DNA from: G963674835 sp963674835
Lineage (GTDB): Bacteria > Planctomycetota > Planctomycetia > Pirellulales > Thermoguttaceae
Assembly (NCBI GenBank): GCA_963674835.2
Contig: CAXXKC010000002.1
Location: 1,426,001-1,490,000, forward strand
Direction of reading: 5' to 3'
DNA length: 64,000 nucleotides
How positions within the stretch are numbered: the first letter of the stretch is position 1; each line of letters begins with the position of its first letter. Shown here one piece after another: positions 32,694 to 42,411 of this stretch. Made by a program: the position numbers and the translations under genes. The notes below the pieces were generated by a model that was given only the letters and a program-made list of their open reading frames with translations, had not been told where the DNA came from and ran no database searches.

Positions 32694-34082
32694 GTGGAGA
32701 CCACGACCATTCGCCGCTTGATGTTCGCAACCTGTCTGGTGCTTGCGTGGTGCGCCCCCGCATGCGCACAGTTTGCGAACGAGCCGGGTGGCCAGCCCGT
32801 CGGGGAACCGAGCGCAGGCTGGGCAACTGCGGTGGCGCCCGAACCGGAAGCCAGTCTGCGTCCGGAGGGCGGGTTTATGAACGCCGCGGCGCCGACTTAT
32901 GCGGCCGCAGAAAATCCGTGGGTGTCGCCAGCCTCGGGTGCGCTGGGCTGCGAGCAGCCGACCTGTTGCTGCGAGGCCTGCGGGGGCGGCGCCAATTGTC
33001 CGAACACCTGGTATGTGGAGAGCGGTGTTCGGATTCTCAGCCGGACCGCGCCACGGTACATGCCGCTGGTGTTTGCGGCCAACGACGTGTACGGACAGAC
33101 GCGTTCCACCGTCTTCAACACGAGCACCCTGTCCTACGGCATCTCGTCGGGCGCGACGTGGACCATCGGCCGCTACCTGGGTCGTAACGCCTACAATTAC
33201 GATGGCTTCGAGGAATTCCACTTCTGGGCCGCCAACCAATGGTCCAACACCCAGTACGTCGACAGCCCCGACGGGTTGCCGGTGACGAGCGGGGGCACCA
33301 CAACGTGGTACGACAACCTGTTCACGCAGTTTTTCGCGGGCGATCCAACCGCGCCGGACGTCGCCGACGGCGGGGTGGGCGGATTCAACCGCGTCAAGAA
33401 GGTTGCGCTGGACGTTGAGCACGAAGTGTACAACTTGGAGTTGAACTTCTGGCTGCGCCCTCGCGCGCGGGCCGATCGCCTGGTCCTGCAGGAAAACGGG
33501 CGGTGGACGCATCGGTGCCAACCGGGGTGGTACTGGTCGCACTTGGTCGGTTTTCGGGCCATGTACATCGAGGACCTGTTCGGCTTGTATACCTGGGGCC
33601 TGCCGTTGGTCAACGGCGTCGGCACGCCGGTCTGGGGTGTCTACGACATCAAGACACACAACCGGTTGCTGGGCGTCCAGGCGGGCGGCGACCTTATGTT
33701 CCGGCAGTGCCGATTCGACTGGGGAATGCGGTACCGGTTCGCTCCTATGGTAAATCTGGCCGATCAGAGAAGCGCGGTCCTTAGCGACGCGTCCGGAGAC
33801 CCCATGGCCGACGCGGGTAACTTCGATCTCCGCGGCCGCGCCGATCGCAAGGTGGCTGCCATGGCGATCGATCTGGGCGTGCTGGGCAGCTACGAGCTAT
33901 GCCCGGGCCTGACGGTTCGCGCGGCGTACGACATCCTCTGGGTCACAGGCGTGTCGCTGGCGCCGGAACAGTTGGATTTCACGCTCCATCCCGAAGCGTC
34001 ATACAACACTCCGTTCAGCGTGAATACGGGTGGGACGCTCTTCTATCAGGGGCTGACGTTGAGCGCTGAGTTGGCCTGGTAG
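32694..34082 (+). CDS. BBP7-family outer-membrane beta-barrel protein
   Basis: 462 residues from GTG 32694, which gives a charged n-region (TTIRR) and signal peptide FATCLVLAWCAPACAQ. A Cys-rich plug (GCEQPTCCCEACGGGANCPN) is followed by alternating strands and aromatic residues typical of barrels: WYVESGVRIL, TWTIGRYLG, VEHEVYNLELNFWLRPRAR, WSHLVGFRAMYIEDLF, LLGVQAGGDLMFRQCRFDWG and ending LFYQGLTLSAELAW, with aromatic Trp at the C-terminus. This pattern is the planctomycete BBP7 outer-membrane protein family. It probably forms a pore or surface protein. An ATG at 32721 would shorten the n-region. Long untranslated leader. Confidence 0.85.
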   Translation: METTTIRRLMFATCLVLAWCAPACAQFANEPGGQPVGEPSAGWATAVAPEPEASLRPEGGFMNAAAPTYAAAENPWVSPASGALGCEQPTCCCEACGGGANCPNTWYVESGVRILSRTAPRYMPLVFAANDVYGQTRSTVFNTSTLSYGISSGATWTIGRYLGRNAYNYDGFEEFHFWAANQWSNTQYVDSPDGLPVTSGGTTTWYDNLFTQFFAGDPTAPDVADGGVGGFNRVKKVALDVEHEVYNLELNFWLRPRARADRLVLQENGRWTHRCQPGWYWSHLVGFRAMYIEDLFGLYTWGLPLVNGVGTPVWGVYDIKTHNRLLGVQAGGDLMFRQCRFDWGMRYRFAPMVNLADQRSAVLSDASGDPMADAGNFDLRGRADRKVAAMAIDLGVLGSYELCPGLTVRAAYDILWVTGVSLAPEQLDFTLHPEASYNTPFSVNTGGTLFYQGLTLSAELAW

Positions 34083-34192
34083 GCAGCTGCGAGATCGGGG
34101 GACCGGCCATCGCCGCGACGCCGGTGCTCGTCTTACGGGTCGCCATCGGCTATCATGGACGACTGGTTTTCCGGAAACCGGTGTGTGACTCG

Positions 34193-34963
34193 ATGATTTA
34201 CGTAAGCCGATTCTCCAAGAACTATGGCGAGACCCAGGCAGTCGACGACTTGTCGTTCGACGTGGCCGGCGGATCGATTCTGGGCATGCTTGGCCCGAAC
34301 GGGGCTGGGAAGACGACCACGCTGCGGGCCATGGCCGGCGTATTGCAGCCGACGCGCGGCCGGCTGTCGATCGGCGGGCACAACATCGTCGATGATCCGG
34401 TGGCGGCCAAGCAGCTGTTGGCGTTGGTGCCGGACGATCCCCGGCTGTTCGATTCGCTGACCGTCTGGGAGCATCTCCGTTTCATCGCCGCGGCGTACCG
34501 CGTGGGCGATTTCTCGGCCGCAGGCGAGTCGCTTCTGGAAGAGTTCGAGCTCACCGACAAGCGCGACACCGCGGCCGGGGAGTTGTCGCGAGGGATGCGC
34601 CAGAAGGTGGCCATTTGCTGCGCGTACCTGCACCAGCCATCGGCCATTCTCTTGGATGAACCGATGACGGGACTGGATCCGCGAGGAATTCGGACGTTGA
34701 AGCAGTCGATTCGGCAGCAGGCTGCGAGGGGCGCAGCCGTGATTATCAGCTCGCACCTGTTGTCGCTCATCGAGGACCTTTGCACACACCTGTTGATCAT
34801 TCACCAGGGAAAGCGGCTTTTCTGCGGTACGATCGACGAGGCCCGAAGTCACTACCCTGACTTGGAAGGCGAAGGTTCGCTGGAGGCCATCTTCTTCAAG
34901 GCCACCGAGTCGTGGGCGCAACGGCGGGACGGCGACGGCGGCATCGATGGAAAGAGCGGGTGA
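34193..34963 (+). CDS. ABC transporter ATP-binding protein
   Basis: 256 residues. Walker A GPNGAGKTTTLR, Q-loop region VPDDPRLFDSLT (Asp/Pro where Gln is more usual), signature LSRGMRQK, Walker B AILLDEPMTGLD and switch His in ISSHLL are all present. It groups with exporters of the CcmA/NatA type. ATG 34193 (MIYVSRFSKNYG) starts at the conserved region; a frame beginning at 34124 adds unrelated residues. The permease gene follows 45 nt later, so the two form one exporter. Confidence 0.9.
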   Translation: MIYVSRFSKNYGETQAVDDLSFDVAGGSILGMLGPNGAGKTTTLRAMAGVLQPTRGRLSIGGHNIVDDPVAAKQLLALVPDDPRLFDSLTVWEHLRFIAAAYRVGDFSAAGESLLEEFELTDKRDTAAGELSRGMRQKVAICCAYLHQPSAILLDEPMTGLDPRGIRTLKQSIRQQAARGAAVIISSHLLSLIEDLCTHLLIIHQGKRLFCGTIDEARSHYPDLEGEGSLEAIFFKATESWAQRRDGDGGIDGKSG

Positions 34964-35008
34964 GTTTCGGCGGACACCGCCCGCCGGTTTCGCACGCATA
35001 GGAACCGA

Positions 35009-36667
35009 TTGACCGGCATGAATTCCGCTTTGTGGAAACTGTTCTGGCTGCGCGTTCGCGGAAGCGTGCGCTCGATCGTCGGCAAGGTCAAGTCGGTGCG
35101 GGGGGCCGCGCTGGTTCTGTTCACGGTTCTGGTGTTCTCGCTCATGGTCGGGCCGAACGTGGTGATCGCGCTGACGCACAAGGCACCGCCGCCAACGAAC
35201 GAGACCGTCGAGGGGGTTCGGATTGCGATTGCCGTGGGGCTGTTGTTGTACTGCCTGTTTACGGCCGGTTCCTCGCTTGGCGAGCGGGCGATCTACTTCT
35301 CGCCGAGCGAGATCGATTTCCTGTTTCCAGGGCCGTTTTCGCGGCGAGAGCTTCTGCTCTACAAGATCCTCGGCAACGTCTTCACATCGGCGTTTCTGGC
35401 AGTCGTGTTCGCGACGTCGATGATTCCGGTGGTACGATCCTGGCCTGCGGCGGTCGTCGGCATCTTTCTGGCGTGGCTTCTGGTGACGAGCGTGACCATG
35501 TGCGCGCAACTGGTGGTGCAGTGTGTATCGGAACGCATCTTCACACGGGCGCGGCGGTTGTTGGCGTGGACGATCGTCGGCGTCGTGGCAGTGGCCCTGG
35601 GGCAGGCAGTCGCTCGCGGGTTGGATGGTTCCTGGCAGGAGACACTGAAGGGGGTGGCGCACTGGCCCGCAGTGAAGGTCGTGCTGGCACCATTTGACGT
35701 GTACGGGCGAATCATCACGGCAGAACGATTGGTGCCCGACGCGATCGGATGGGCCGCCTTGGCGGCAATTCTCGTCGTTGGCGTGTACGCGGTGGCCATC
35801 CGGCTCGACGCGAACTACCTCGAGACGGCGGTGCGCGTGAGCCAACTGATCCGGGAGCGGCAACGCCGCGCGCTCAAGGAAGGCTTGTTTTCGCACCGCT
35901 CCAAACGTGGCGTGCGGACAACGCGACTGCCACAGTTTCCATGGCTGGGGGGCGTAGGACCAGTTGCGTGGCGCCAGGCCATTCAGGCGGCGCGAGGGAG
36001 CCGCGGCGGCATTGTCTTCGCCGTCATCATCCTGGTGGCCATCGTGGCGCCCATGGTACTCGGGATTCGAAAGGTGGGCGAATTGCAGACGGTATTGCCT
36101 GCGATGATCGTCGGCGGGACTGCCTATTTGACCCTTCTGGTGGCCGCGCAGACTCCGTTGGGGTTTCGCGGCGACTACGAGCGGATGGAATTGCTGAAGT
36201 CGCTGCCGATACGTCCAGTGGCGATGGCGTGCAGCCAGATCGCCGTCGTGGCGGCGATCTTCACGGTCTTTCAGTGGTTCATCTGCGCTGTGACGGCCGG
36301 TGCATTTCCTGGTTCGGCGGCGTGGGTGCTGATGGTCGCACCGTTCGCGGTGCCGATGAATTGGCTGCTCTTCGGCACGGAGGACCTTCTCTTTCTGTTG
36401 TATCCATCGCCGTTGATCTCGCGCGGGTCCGAAGGCCTCTTGAAGGTGGGGCGGATGATGCTGTTCATGCTCCTCAAGTTCCTGGTCCTCGGCGTGTGCG
36501 CGGGCGTGGCGGCGGTGCCGGCGCTGGGGGTCTACTTCCTGACGGGAAGCGTCCTGGCGGCGTGCGCCGTCGCGTGGTGCGCCCTGGTGATTCCCATGGG
36601 GGTGCTTCTGCTGCTCGACGCGTGGGCATTCGAGCGGTACGACGTCACCTTCGGCCCGTCGGATTGA
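35009..36667 (+). CDS. ABC exporter permease
   Basis: 552 residues with about twelve transmembrane stretches, among them LFTVLVFSLMVGPNVVIAL, LLVTSVTMCAQLVVQCVS, GIVFAVIILVAIVAPMVLG, GGTAYLTLLVAAQ and LGVCAGVAAVPALGVYFLTG. Conserved landmarks of the putative ABC-exporter family are FSPSEIDFLFPGPFSRRELL and GFRGDYERMELLKSLPI. TTG 35009 with GGA five bases upstream or ATG 35018 (MNSALWKLFWLR) are the candidate starts. Works with the ATPase just upstream; substrate unknown. Confidence 0.85.
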   Translation: MTGMNSALWKLFWLRVRGSVRSIVGKVKSVRGAALVLFTVLVFSLMVGPNVVIALTHKAPPPTNETVEGVRIAIAVGLLLYCLFTAGSSLGERAIYFSPSEIDFLFPGPFSRRELLLYKILGNVFTSAFLAVVFATSMIPVVRSWPAAVVGIFLAWLLVTSVTMCAQLVVQCVSERIFTRARRLLAWTIVGVVAVALGQAVARGLDGSWQETLKGVAHWPAVKVVLAPFDVYGRIITAERLVPDAIGWAALAAILVVGVYAVAIRLDANYLETAVRVSQLIRERQRRALKEGLFSHRSKRGVRTTRLPQFPWLGGVGPVAWRQAIQAARGSRGGIVFAVIILVAIVAPMVLGIRKVGELQTVLPAMIVGGTAYLTLLVAAQTPLGFRGDYERMELLKSLPIRPVAMACSQIAVVAAIFTVFQWFICAVTAGAFPGSAAWVLMVAPFAVPMNWLLFGTEDLLFLLYPSPLISRGSEGLLKVGRMMLFMLLKFLVLGVCAGVAAVPALGVYFLTGSVLAACAVAWCALVIPMGVLLLLDAWAFERYDVTFGPSD

Positions 36668-36820
36668 CGCGTGCAAGAGGGAATGGGGAGACGCCTGCCG
36701 CTCTTGTTTGAATTGGCCCAGTGGATTTGACAGAACACAATGGCTACACTGTTGGTCTTCGCGGCGTGGGAGCGGGCTGCGAGTTCTGCGGGGCGGTGGT
36801 GTCTGTGCAGATAAGGGACG

Positions 36821-38260
36821 ATGACCATGCACGGGACGGCAGTGGGTGGTGCGAGCGATAGGGCGCCGGTCTCCGGGTCGGATACGGGTAGTTTCCGCTA
36901 CTTGGCGGGGATTTGCCTGGTTGCGGCTCTCGGGGGGCTGCTCTTCGGTTTCGAAACGGCGGTCGTCAATGGGACGATCGAGCGGCTTCAGCAGCAGTTC
37001 GGATTCTCGGATCTGACGAAAGGCTGGGTGGTTGGCACGGCGCTGATCGGCTGCCTGTTCGGGTCTGCGATCGCCGGGGCTCTGAGCGATCGGTTCGGTC
37101 GGAAGTGGATCCTGGTGTTGTCGGCGTTTCTGTTCACGGTGTCGGCGCTGGGTTGTACGTTTCCGCAGGGGCCATCGACGGTGGCCTATCTGATCGTCGC
37201 GAGATTCATCGGCGGGACGGGGATCGGGATTGCTTCGATGCTGTCGCCGCTGTACATCGCGGAGGTCTCGCCGGCGCGCCTACGGGGTGGGCTGATCGCC
37301 ATGTATCAGTTCGCGATCGCGTTCGGCGTGCTCTGCGCGTACATCTCCAACTATTCACTGTGGCGGCTGTCGCAGTATCTCCACGGGTCCGACATGCACG
37401 GACTGCTGCGGTGGATCGTGGTCGACGACGTGTGGCGGGTGATGTTCCTGGTCGGCGCCTTGCCGGGTGCCTTGTTCTTCGCGTTTGCACTGTTGGTGCC
37501 TGAGAGTCCGCGGTGGCTCACGAAGCAGGGCTTTTCGGATCAGGCCAGGAAGATTTTGACTCGCATCAGCGGACGATCGGCGGCCGCAGCGGCCATGACG
37601 GAGATCGAGGAGACGCTGGCCCTGGAGAGCGGGTCGTTCCGCCAGCTCTTTCACGCAGCCTTGCGAGTGCCACTGCTGATCGGCATCATTCTGCCCTTCT
37701 TCTCGCAGATCTCCGGAATCAACGTGATCATCTATTACGGCGAGTCGGTGTTCAAATATGCCGGATTGGGCGAAGATCCGCGCCTGTTGAGCCAGGTGGT
37801 GTTTGGGACGGTCACCGTGTTGTCGACCGTTGTGGCAATGCTGGTCGTGGACAAGCTGGGCCGAAAGCCGCTGCTTCTGGTGGGCATCGCCGGCGTGGGG
37901 CTGACGCTGTTTCTGGGCGGCTGGCTGTTTTCCAGCATCGGGCCGATCTGGCTGCTGGTGATCTTCGCGCTGTTCCTCGCGTGTTTCAACATTTCGTACG
38001 GTCCGATTTGCTGGATCATCATCAGCGAAGTGTTTCCGACGAAGGTTCGCGGTCGCGCGATGTCGATTTCGACCTTCTCGCTCTGGGCCGGCTGCACGCT
38101 GGTGACGATCACCTTCCCGAAGCTGCTGGATGGGTTGGGGCCGACGCATACGTTCTGGCTGTATGCCGTCACGACGCCGATCGCGTTTCTGTTCGTGTGG
38201 TTCCTCGTTCCCGAGACCAAGGGGCGAACGCTCGAAGAGATCGAGCGGCAGTTCACCTGA
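36821..38260 (+). CDS. MFS sugar porter (XylE/GLUT-like)
   Basis: 479 residues, twelve transmembrane helices. Signature elements: GGLLFGFETAVVNG (first helix), GALSDRFGRK, PLYIAEVSPARLRGG, VPESPRWLTKQG, QISGINVIIYYGESVF, VVDKLGRKPLL, GPICWIIISEVFPTKVRGRA and the C-terminal PETKGRTLEEIE. These match the sugar porter family; QISGINVIIYYG is the sugar-binding seventh helix. Proton-coupled import of a hexose or pentose is likely. ATG 36821 or ATG 36827; AGGGA is better spaced for the second. The DUF6790 gene follows 50 nt later. Confidence 0.93.
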   Translation: MTMHGTAVGGASDRAPVSGSDTGSFRYLAGICLVAALGGLLFGFETAVVNGTIERLQQQFGFSDLTKGWVVGTALIGCLFGSAIAGALSDRFGRKWILVLSAFLFTVSALGCTFPQGPSTVAYLIVARFIGGTGIGIASMLSPLYIAEVSPARLRGGLIAMYQFAIAFGVLCAYISNYSLWRLSQYLHGSDMHGLLRWIVVDDVWRVMFLVGALPGALFFAFALLVPESPRWLTKQGFSDQARKILTRISGRSAAAAAMTEIEETLALESGSFRQLFHAALRVPLLIGIILPFFSQISGINVIIYYGESVFKYAGLGEDPRLLSQVVFGTVTVLSTVVAMLVVDKLGRKPLLLVGIAGVGLTLFLGGWLFSSIGPIWLLVIFALFLACFNISYGPICWIIISEVFPTKVRGRAMSISTFSLWAGCTLVTITFPKLLDGLGPTHTFWLYAVTTPIAFLFVWFLVPETKGRTLEEIERQFT

Positions 38261-38310
38261 GGCCGTGTCTGTCGGCGATTCGGACGGGTGCCGTGGCAAG
38301 GAGGTCGGTC

Positions 38311-38814
38311 ATGTTCACATGGATCTTTCTCGGCGTCGGACTGCTTCTGCCGACCGTGCATGGGTTGCTGCTGGCCAAGGACCGGTCGCCCGGTGCCATC
38401 GGCCGGCTCTATCTGGTGTATCTGCTGCCGATCTGTGTGGGCGGCAGCGGCGTGATGGCCTTCCTGGGTCATACGATGCGGGCCGACGAGATTGCCCGAT
38501 CCATCGGTTGGCCCACGGGCAATCCGTTTCAGTTCGAGATCGCCGCGGCGAATCTGGCGTTTGGCGTTCTCGGGCTGTTGTGCATCCGGTTTCGCGACGG
38601 CTTCTGGACCGCAACGATCGTGGGCTACGGCATCTTCCTCGAAGGGGCCGCCTGCGTCCACATCTACGAAATTCGCACAGCCGGCGACTGGGCCGTCAAC
38701 AACGCCGGCCCCATCCTGTACATGGACATCGTCCTACCGATCGTCCTCCTGGGGCTTCTGATCCTCGCCAGATACGGGCGTCCGGGTGTCGTCGCCGGCA
38801 GCGGATCGCAGTAA
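38311..38814 (+). CDS. DUF6790-family membrane protein
   Basis: 167 residues with four to five transmembrane helices: WIFLGVGLLLPTVHGLLLA, LYLVYLLPICVGGSGVMAFL, AAANLAFGVLGLLCIRFR, ATIVGYGIFLEGAACVHIYE and MDIVLPIVLLGLLILARYG. Landmarks LGHTMRADEIARSIGWPTG and NPFQFEIA match DUF6790. ATG 38311 is preceded by AAGGAGG seven bases upstream, the best ribosome site in the window. It probably shares a transcript with the sugar porter. Its 3' end overlaps the metallophosphoesterase on the other strand by 151 bp. Function unknown. Confidence 0.82.
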   Translation: MFTWIFLGVGLLLPTVHGLLLAKDRSPGAIGRLYLVYLLPICVGGSGVMAFLGHTMRADEIARSIGWPTGNPFQFEIAAANLAFGVLGLLCIRFRDGFWTATIVGYGIFLEGAACVHIYEIRTAGDWAVNNAGPILYMDIVLPIVLLGLLILARYGRPGVVAGSGSQ

Positions 38815-39818
38815 GACAGTTGGCCGCCTGATGCCCGAGCAGCACCTGCGGAGGTCGATGGGAGCTTACCAGGCCATACCTCGGCAGCGCGATTGGGCGG
38901 GACCTTCTGGTTGTGTTCCGGGGCGGGGCGTTCGAGCGTCGGATAGCTTCCTACCTTGGAGCCTTCTCGCGAGAAGACGTCGTATCGCCACAGCTCGAAC
39001 CGATCGGGAAACACGCGATACTGGTACACTGCCTGGTGGTCGGGCATCTTCAGGTCGGGGCACATGATGTAGTGCGTTCCGTCGATAGTCTTGACGTACG
39101 CGTTATGCTCATGGCCGAAGGCGACAGCCGCCACTCGATATCGCTTGCAGATCGCGACGAGTTGCGCGGCCGCTTCGCCCCACGGCGACATCTGTCCGTC
39201 GGTGCGTGCAAGGAGTTGCACGTGGCAGAAGAGGAACGCCCGATCGTACCGATTCAGATGGTCCTCGATCCAGCGAAACTGCTTCGCGGAAACATGAGGC
39301 GGCTGGCCTGATGCCGGCGGATTGTCGTTGATCAGGAGGAAGCCGACGCCGTGGGAGGTAAAGGTCTGGTCGAGCGGTCCGATCTGGCGGCGATACTCGG
39401 CCGTCAGCTTGTCGTAGTCCCCCCAGGACCGGCCCTTGGACCGCTGGGACTTCGACGGGTCGAAGTAGCCGATGTCGTGGTTGCCTGGCAAGTCGTACAG
39501 CGGCACCGTCAGACCGGCCATGCACTTCTTATACTCGCCCAACTCGGCCAGATGGCTCTTGCTTGCCTCATAGACCGGATGGTCCGTCAGGTCGCCCGAC
39601 GCGATGACAAAGGCCGGTTTGAGCGAGTTCGCCAGTTCGATGGCCGCAACGAGGCGTGCGTGGACGGGCCGGTTGGCGGTGGCGCCGACATGGATGTCGG
39701 AGAATTGCATGAAGGTGAACGACGGCACCTCGGGCGAATCGTCGGCGGCGACGGCCGAAGGGCCGCTTGCGAACGTGAGAACGAGTGCTGCGGCAAGAAC
39801 GAGTCGGTGCGTCTTCAC
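38664..39818 (-). CDS. Secreted calcineurin-like metallophosphoesterase
   Basis: 384 residues from GTG 39818, overlapping the stop of the upstream gene (GTGA). Signal peptide LVLAAALVLTFASGPSAVAA; metal motifs FMQFSDIHVG, IASGDLTDH, LPGNHDIGYFD, FLFCHVQLL and VAFGHEHNAYV, so all five binuclear-metal blocks are present. The catalytic domain ends around residue 290; the last 80 or so residues (from KVPPNRAAEVWPGK) are Pro/Arg/Ala-rich and non-conserved looking, and about 50 of them are antisense to the DUF6790 gene. The tail may be a read-through from a lost stop. Periplasmic or extracellular; substrate unknown. Confidence 0.85.
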   Translation of the reverse strand: MKTHRLVLAAALVLTFASGPSAVAADDSPEVPSFTFMQFSDIHVGATANRPVHARLVAAIELANSLKPAFVIASGDLTDHPVYEASKSHLAELGEYKKCMAGLTVPLYDLPGNHDIGYFDPSKSQRSKGRSWGDYDKLTAEYRRQIGPLDQTFTSHGVGFLLINDNPPASGQPPHVSAKQFRWIEDHLNRYDRAFLFCHVQLLARTDGQMSPWGEAAAQLVAICKRYRVAAVAFGHEHNAYVKTIDGTHYIMCPDLKMPDHQAVYQYRVFPDRFELWRYDVFSREGSKVGSYPTLERPAPEHNQKVPPNRAAEVWPGKLPSTSAGAARASGGQLSYCDPLPATTPGRPYLARIRSPRRTIGRTMSMYRMGPALLTAQSPAVRIS

Positions 39819-42259
39819 GGCGTCTCCGATGAATGCGGTTGCACCCCCACGTGAGGCTTCAGGGCCTTGGCGACGGGCGGGGGCTCGGGGAGCGTATCGA
39901 AATTCCAGTGGCCTGCCAGGTCGGTCTCCGCGGCTTCATCCAGCGGATGGGGCGCTTGGGCATGTCGGGCGATTTCCGACAGTGAGAGAGATCTCGCGAA
40001 GATACAGAATTCGTCCAGCGCGCCGTCGAAGGACCGAGCGCCATCGGCACGCCGTGCGAGCGCGAGGACGCCCGTGCCGCGGCTGCGCGGCTTGCCGATC
40101 GCCGTTTCGGCAACCGGCTTACCGTCCAGATAGACCCGCAACGTCGACCCATCGTAGCTCATGGCGGCGTGGTGCCAATGATAGAGCTGCCAGGCACCGG
40201 GAGGGCTCCAGGCTTCGTACACTCCACTGCGTCCACCGCCGATGTTCAGATAGGCGCCAACGCGGTCGCCGTCGATCACAAGTCCATAATGTCCGTCGTC
40301 GTGCTCGTTGCCGTTCTTGGCCACTAGCCAGTCGCGAGGGTCCTTCTTCTTGCCGTGCCAGCCGCGCAGTTTCTGGAAGAACCAGGTCTCGGCAGTGAGG
40401 GCGGCCGGTTCCAGGTCGTCGCGGTGGGCCACGATGAAATCGTCGTCGCTACCCCAGAGGGCCCGCCCCCAGCGGCCGGCGCCGGTCTTTGGGTGCGAAT
40501 CGATGAACGTGTTGTCGGTCCATTGATGGTTTTCCACGGTGCTTCTGCCCGTGTTGAAGTACATAGGCTTGCCGGGCACGTCGTAAACGACGTTGTTTTC
40601 GACGCGGAAGCCGGTGCTTCCCTGGTCGAAATAGATGCCCCGGCCGCCGGTGACCTCGCGGTAGGACTGCGTGCCGTAGCCCACGCCGTGAACGAGGTTC
40701 GAGCGAATGACCGCGCCCGGCTGACGTCCCAGCATGTAGATGCCCGCCCCGTCGCCGAGCCAGTTCATGACGTCGTACACGTGGTTGAACTCGATGCGGT
40801 TGTTGCAGCACACCGTCGGCCAGTCGCGCCAGATGAAGCCCACCGAGATGCCCGTGTACGGCAGCGAGTGGACCTCGTTGTGGGCGATGGTGGTTGCCTC
40901 GGTGAATGCGTCCCAGATGCCCACCGCGCCCGGGTAACAGACGCCGCAGTTGCGCACATGGTTGTTGGCGATGCGGTTGTTCTTCGCCACGTCGCCCGAG
41001 GAAATCTGGCAGTTGCGGTCTTGCTCGTACCGCCAGTTCCACGGCTCGCCGACCATGATCCCGTTGGCACCGATGTCGGCCACGAGGTTCCTTTCGACCA
41101 GGTCGTCGCGACATCCGGCACCGAGGCTGATTGCGCCGCCGCCAGTGTGCTGGATCGCGCCATCCGTCAGGCTGCAGCGATGGGCATACTGCCAACGCAC
41201 GGCCGGCTCGACATAGTTCCAGTACTCCTGGCGGGAGTCGTCCTCGCCGTTCTTCATGTCGATCGTATTGTGAAAACAGGCCTGCACGCCGTAGTAACCC
41301 ATCGTGGGCAACGGCCAGTCGGTATTCTCGAACCGCAGTCGGCCAAAGTGGACGTTCTCGATCGGCCGTTCGGACGTGCCCTTCAACTCCAGCAGCCGGG
41401 AAAGCACCGGTGCCTCGACCACGCCGCTGCGCATGTCTTCGCCCGGCAGTGGCCAATAAAGCAACCCGCCCGAGGAGCGGTCCAAAAACCACTCGCCCGG
41501 CCGATCGAGCATTTCACGGGCGTTCTCGAAATAGCAGGCCAGCCCGACCTTAGGCGAGATGCTGATGTGATTGACGATATGGGGCGGTGCGAGCTCGACG
41601 GTGCCGGTGGCGGCATCGACGCTCGCGAGCCGCTTGCGAATGACTTCCCACGAGCCGAGCATGACCACCTCGGCGTCGGTGGGCCGCGACCATGTCGCAA
41701 GATCACCGGGCGAGAACAGCAGCCGGCTTGAGGTCATCTCGCTGGGCGGATCCAAGGCCACGATGTGAACGAAGGGGTGGGGCTCGTCCAGATTCGGGTG
41801 CCTGGCGCGGACGGCTCGCCGGCCGTTGACCACGAGTTGGCGGAAATCCCATTCTCCGGCGGCCACGTCGGCCAGTTTGCACCGCCAAGGACCCTCGCCG
41901 GTCGGTTGCCAACCCTGGATCAGTCGCGCGCCGCTGAGCACGACCGTCTCGCCCGGCGCCGCGGCGTAGGTGATCGAATGCTGCTTGCCCGGCGAGTCTT
42001 CGGACGTGAACCGCCACGTCGATTGCAGGCGATAGATGCCGCCTCGCAACCATACGGTGACGTCGTCGTTCAGCCCGGCTACGATCCAGCGGCGCACCTG
42101 TTGTTGTGCCCCACCGGGCGTAGCGAGCGGCTTGTCTCGCGTGCCGGTCTGTTGGTCGTCGCCATCTGGTGCGACCCAGATCTCGCGCGCAGCCAGGGTC
42201 TGTTCCGTCAGGGCGATGATCGCTACGAGCAGGATTGCGGTAACTCGTGAATTTGGCAT
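39815..42259 (-). CDS. Secreted right-handed beta-helix protein with LamG-like C-terminus
   Basis: 814 residues: signal peptide (VTAILLVAIIALTEQTLAA), then EIWVAPDGDDQQTGTRDKPL, which is the usual opening of planctomycete and Bacteroides parallel beta-helix glycan enzymes, WLRGGIYRLQSTWRF and VVLSGARLIQGWQP. The helix coils run from about residue 290 to 600 with N-rich turns (IANNHVRNCG, IEFNHVYDVMNWLGDGAGI, VRSNLVHGVGYG-type repeats). The C-terminal ~170 residues form a LamG/concanavalin-like lectin domain (WHHAAMSYDGSTLRVYLDG, LDEFCIFARSLSLSEI). Probably a polysaccharide-cleaving or -binding protein. No catalytic residues can be assigned. It is coupled with the metallophosphoesterase downstream. 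Confidence 0.82.
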   Translation of the reverse strand: MPNSRVTAILLVAIIALTEQTLAAREIWVAPDGDDQQTGTRDKPLATPGGAQQQVRRWIVAGLNDDVTVWLRGGIYRLQSTWRFTSEDSPGKQHSITYAAAPGETVVLSGARLIQGWQPTGEGPWRCKLADVAAGEWDFRQLVVNGRRAVRARHPNLDEPHPFVHIVALDPPSEMTSSRLLFSPGDLATWSRPTDAEVVMLGSWEVIRKRLASVDAATGTVELAPPHIVNHISISPKVGLACYFENAREMLDRPGEWFLDRSSGGLLYWPLPGEDMRSGVVEAPVLSRLLELKGTSERPIENVHFGRLRFENTDWPLPTMGYYGVQACFHNTIDMKNGEDDSRQEYWNYVEPAVRWQYAHRCSLTDGAIQHTGGGAISLGAGCRDDLVERNLVADIGANGIMVGEPWNWRYEQDRNCQISSGDVAKNNRIANNHVRNCGVCYPGAVGIWDAFTEATTIAHNEVHSLPYTGISVGFIWRDWPTVCCNNRIEFNHVYDVMNWLGDGAGIYMLGRQPGAVIRSNLVHGVGYGTQSYREVTGGRGIYFDQGSTGFRVENNVVYDVPGKPMYFNTGRSTVENHQWTDNTFIDSHPKTGAGRWGRALWGSDDDFIVAHRDDLEPAALTAETWFFQKLRGWHGKKKDPRDWLVAKNGNEHDDGHYGLVIDGDRVGAYLNIGGGRSGVYEAWSPPGAWQLYHWHHAAMSYDGSTLRVYLDGKPVAETAIGKPRSRGTGVLALARRADGARSFDGALDEFCIFARSLSLSEIARHAQAPHPLDEAAETDLAGHWNFDTLPEPPPVAKALKPHVGVQPHSSETP

Positions 42260-42411
42260 GCTCCTATGATACTTGGAGGCCGCTTGCCGCGAAAGTTGCC
42301 CGAAGCACAGCGAAGGAGGTGCGAACCGTTCGCTTTGGCAAAGCGGCGGCAGTTCCGCACAGAAGCAGCCCTACGGCCTGCATGCATTCGCGAACAGACT
42401 CCCGACGCCGT

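Noticed and set aside
36727..36750. TTGACA and TACACT before the sugar porter
   Set aside because: The spacer is only 12 nt, too short for sigma-70.
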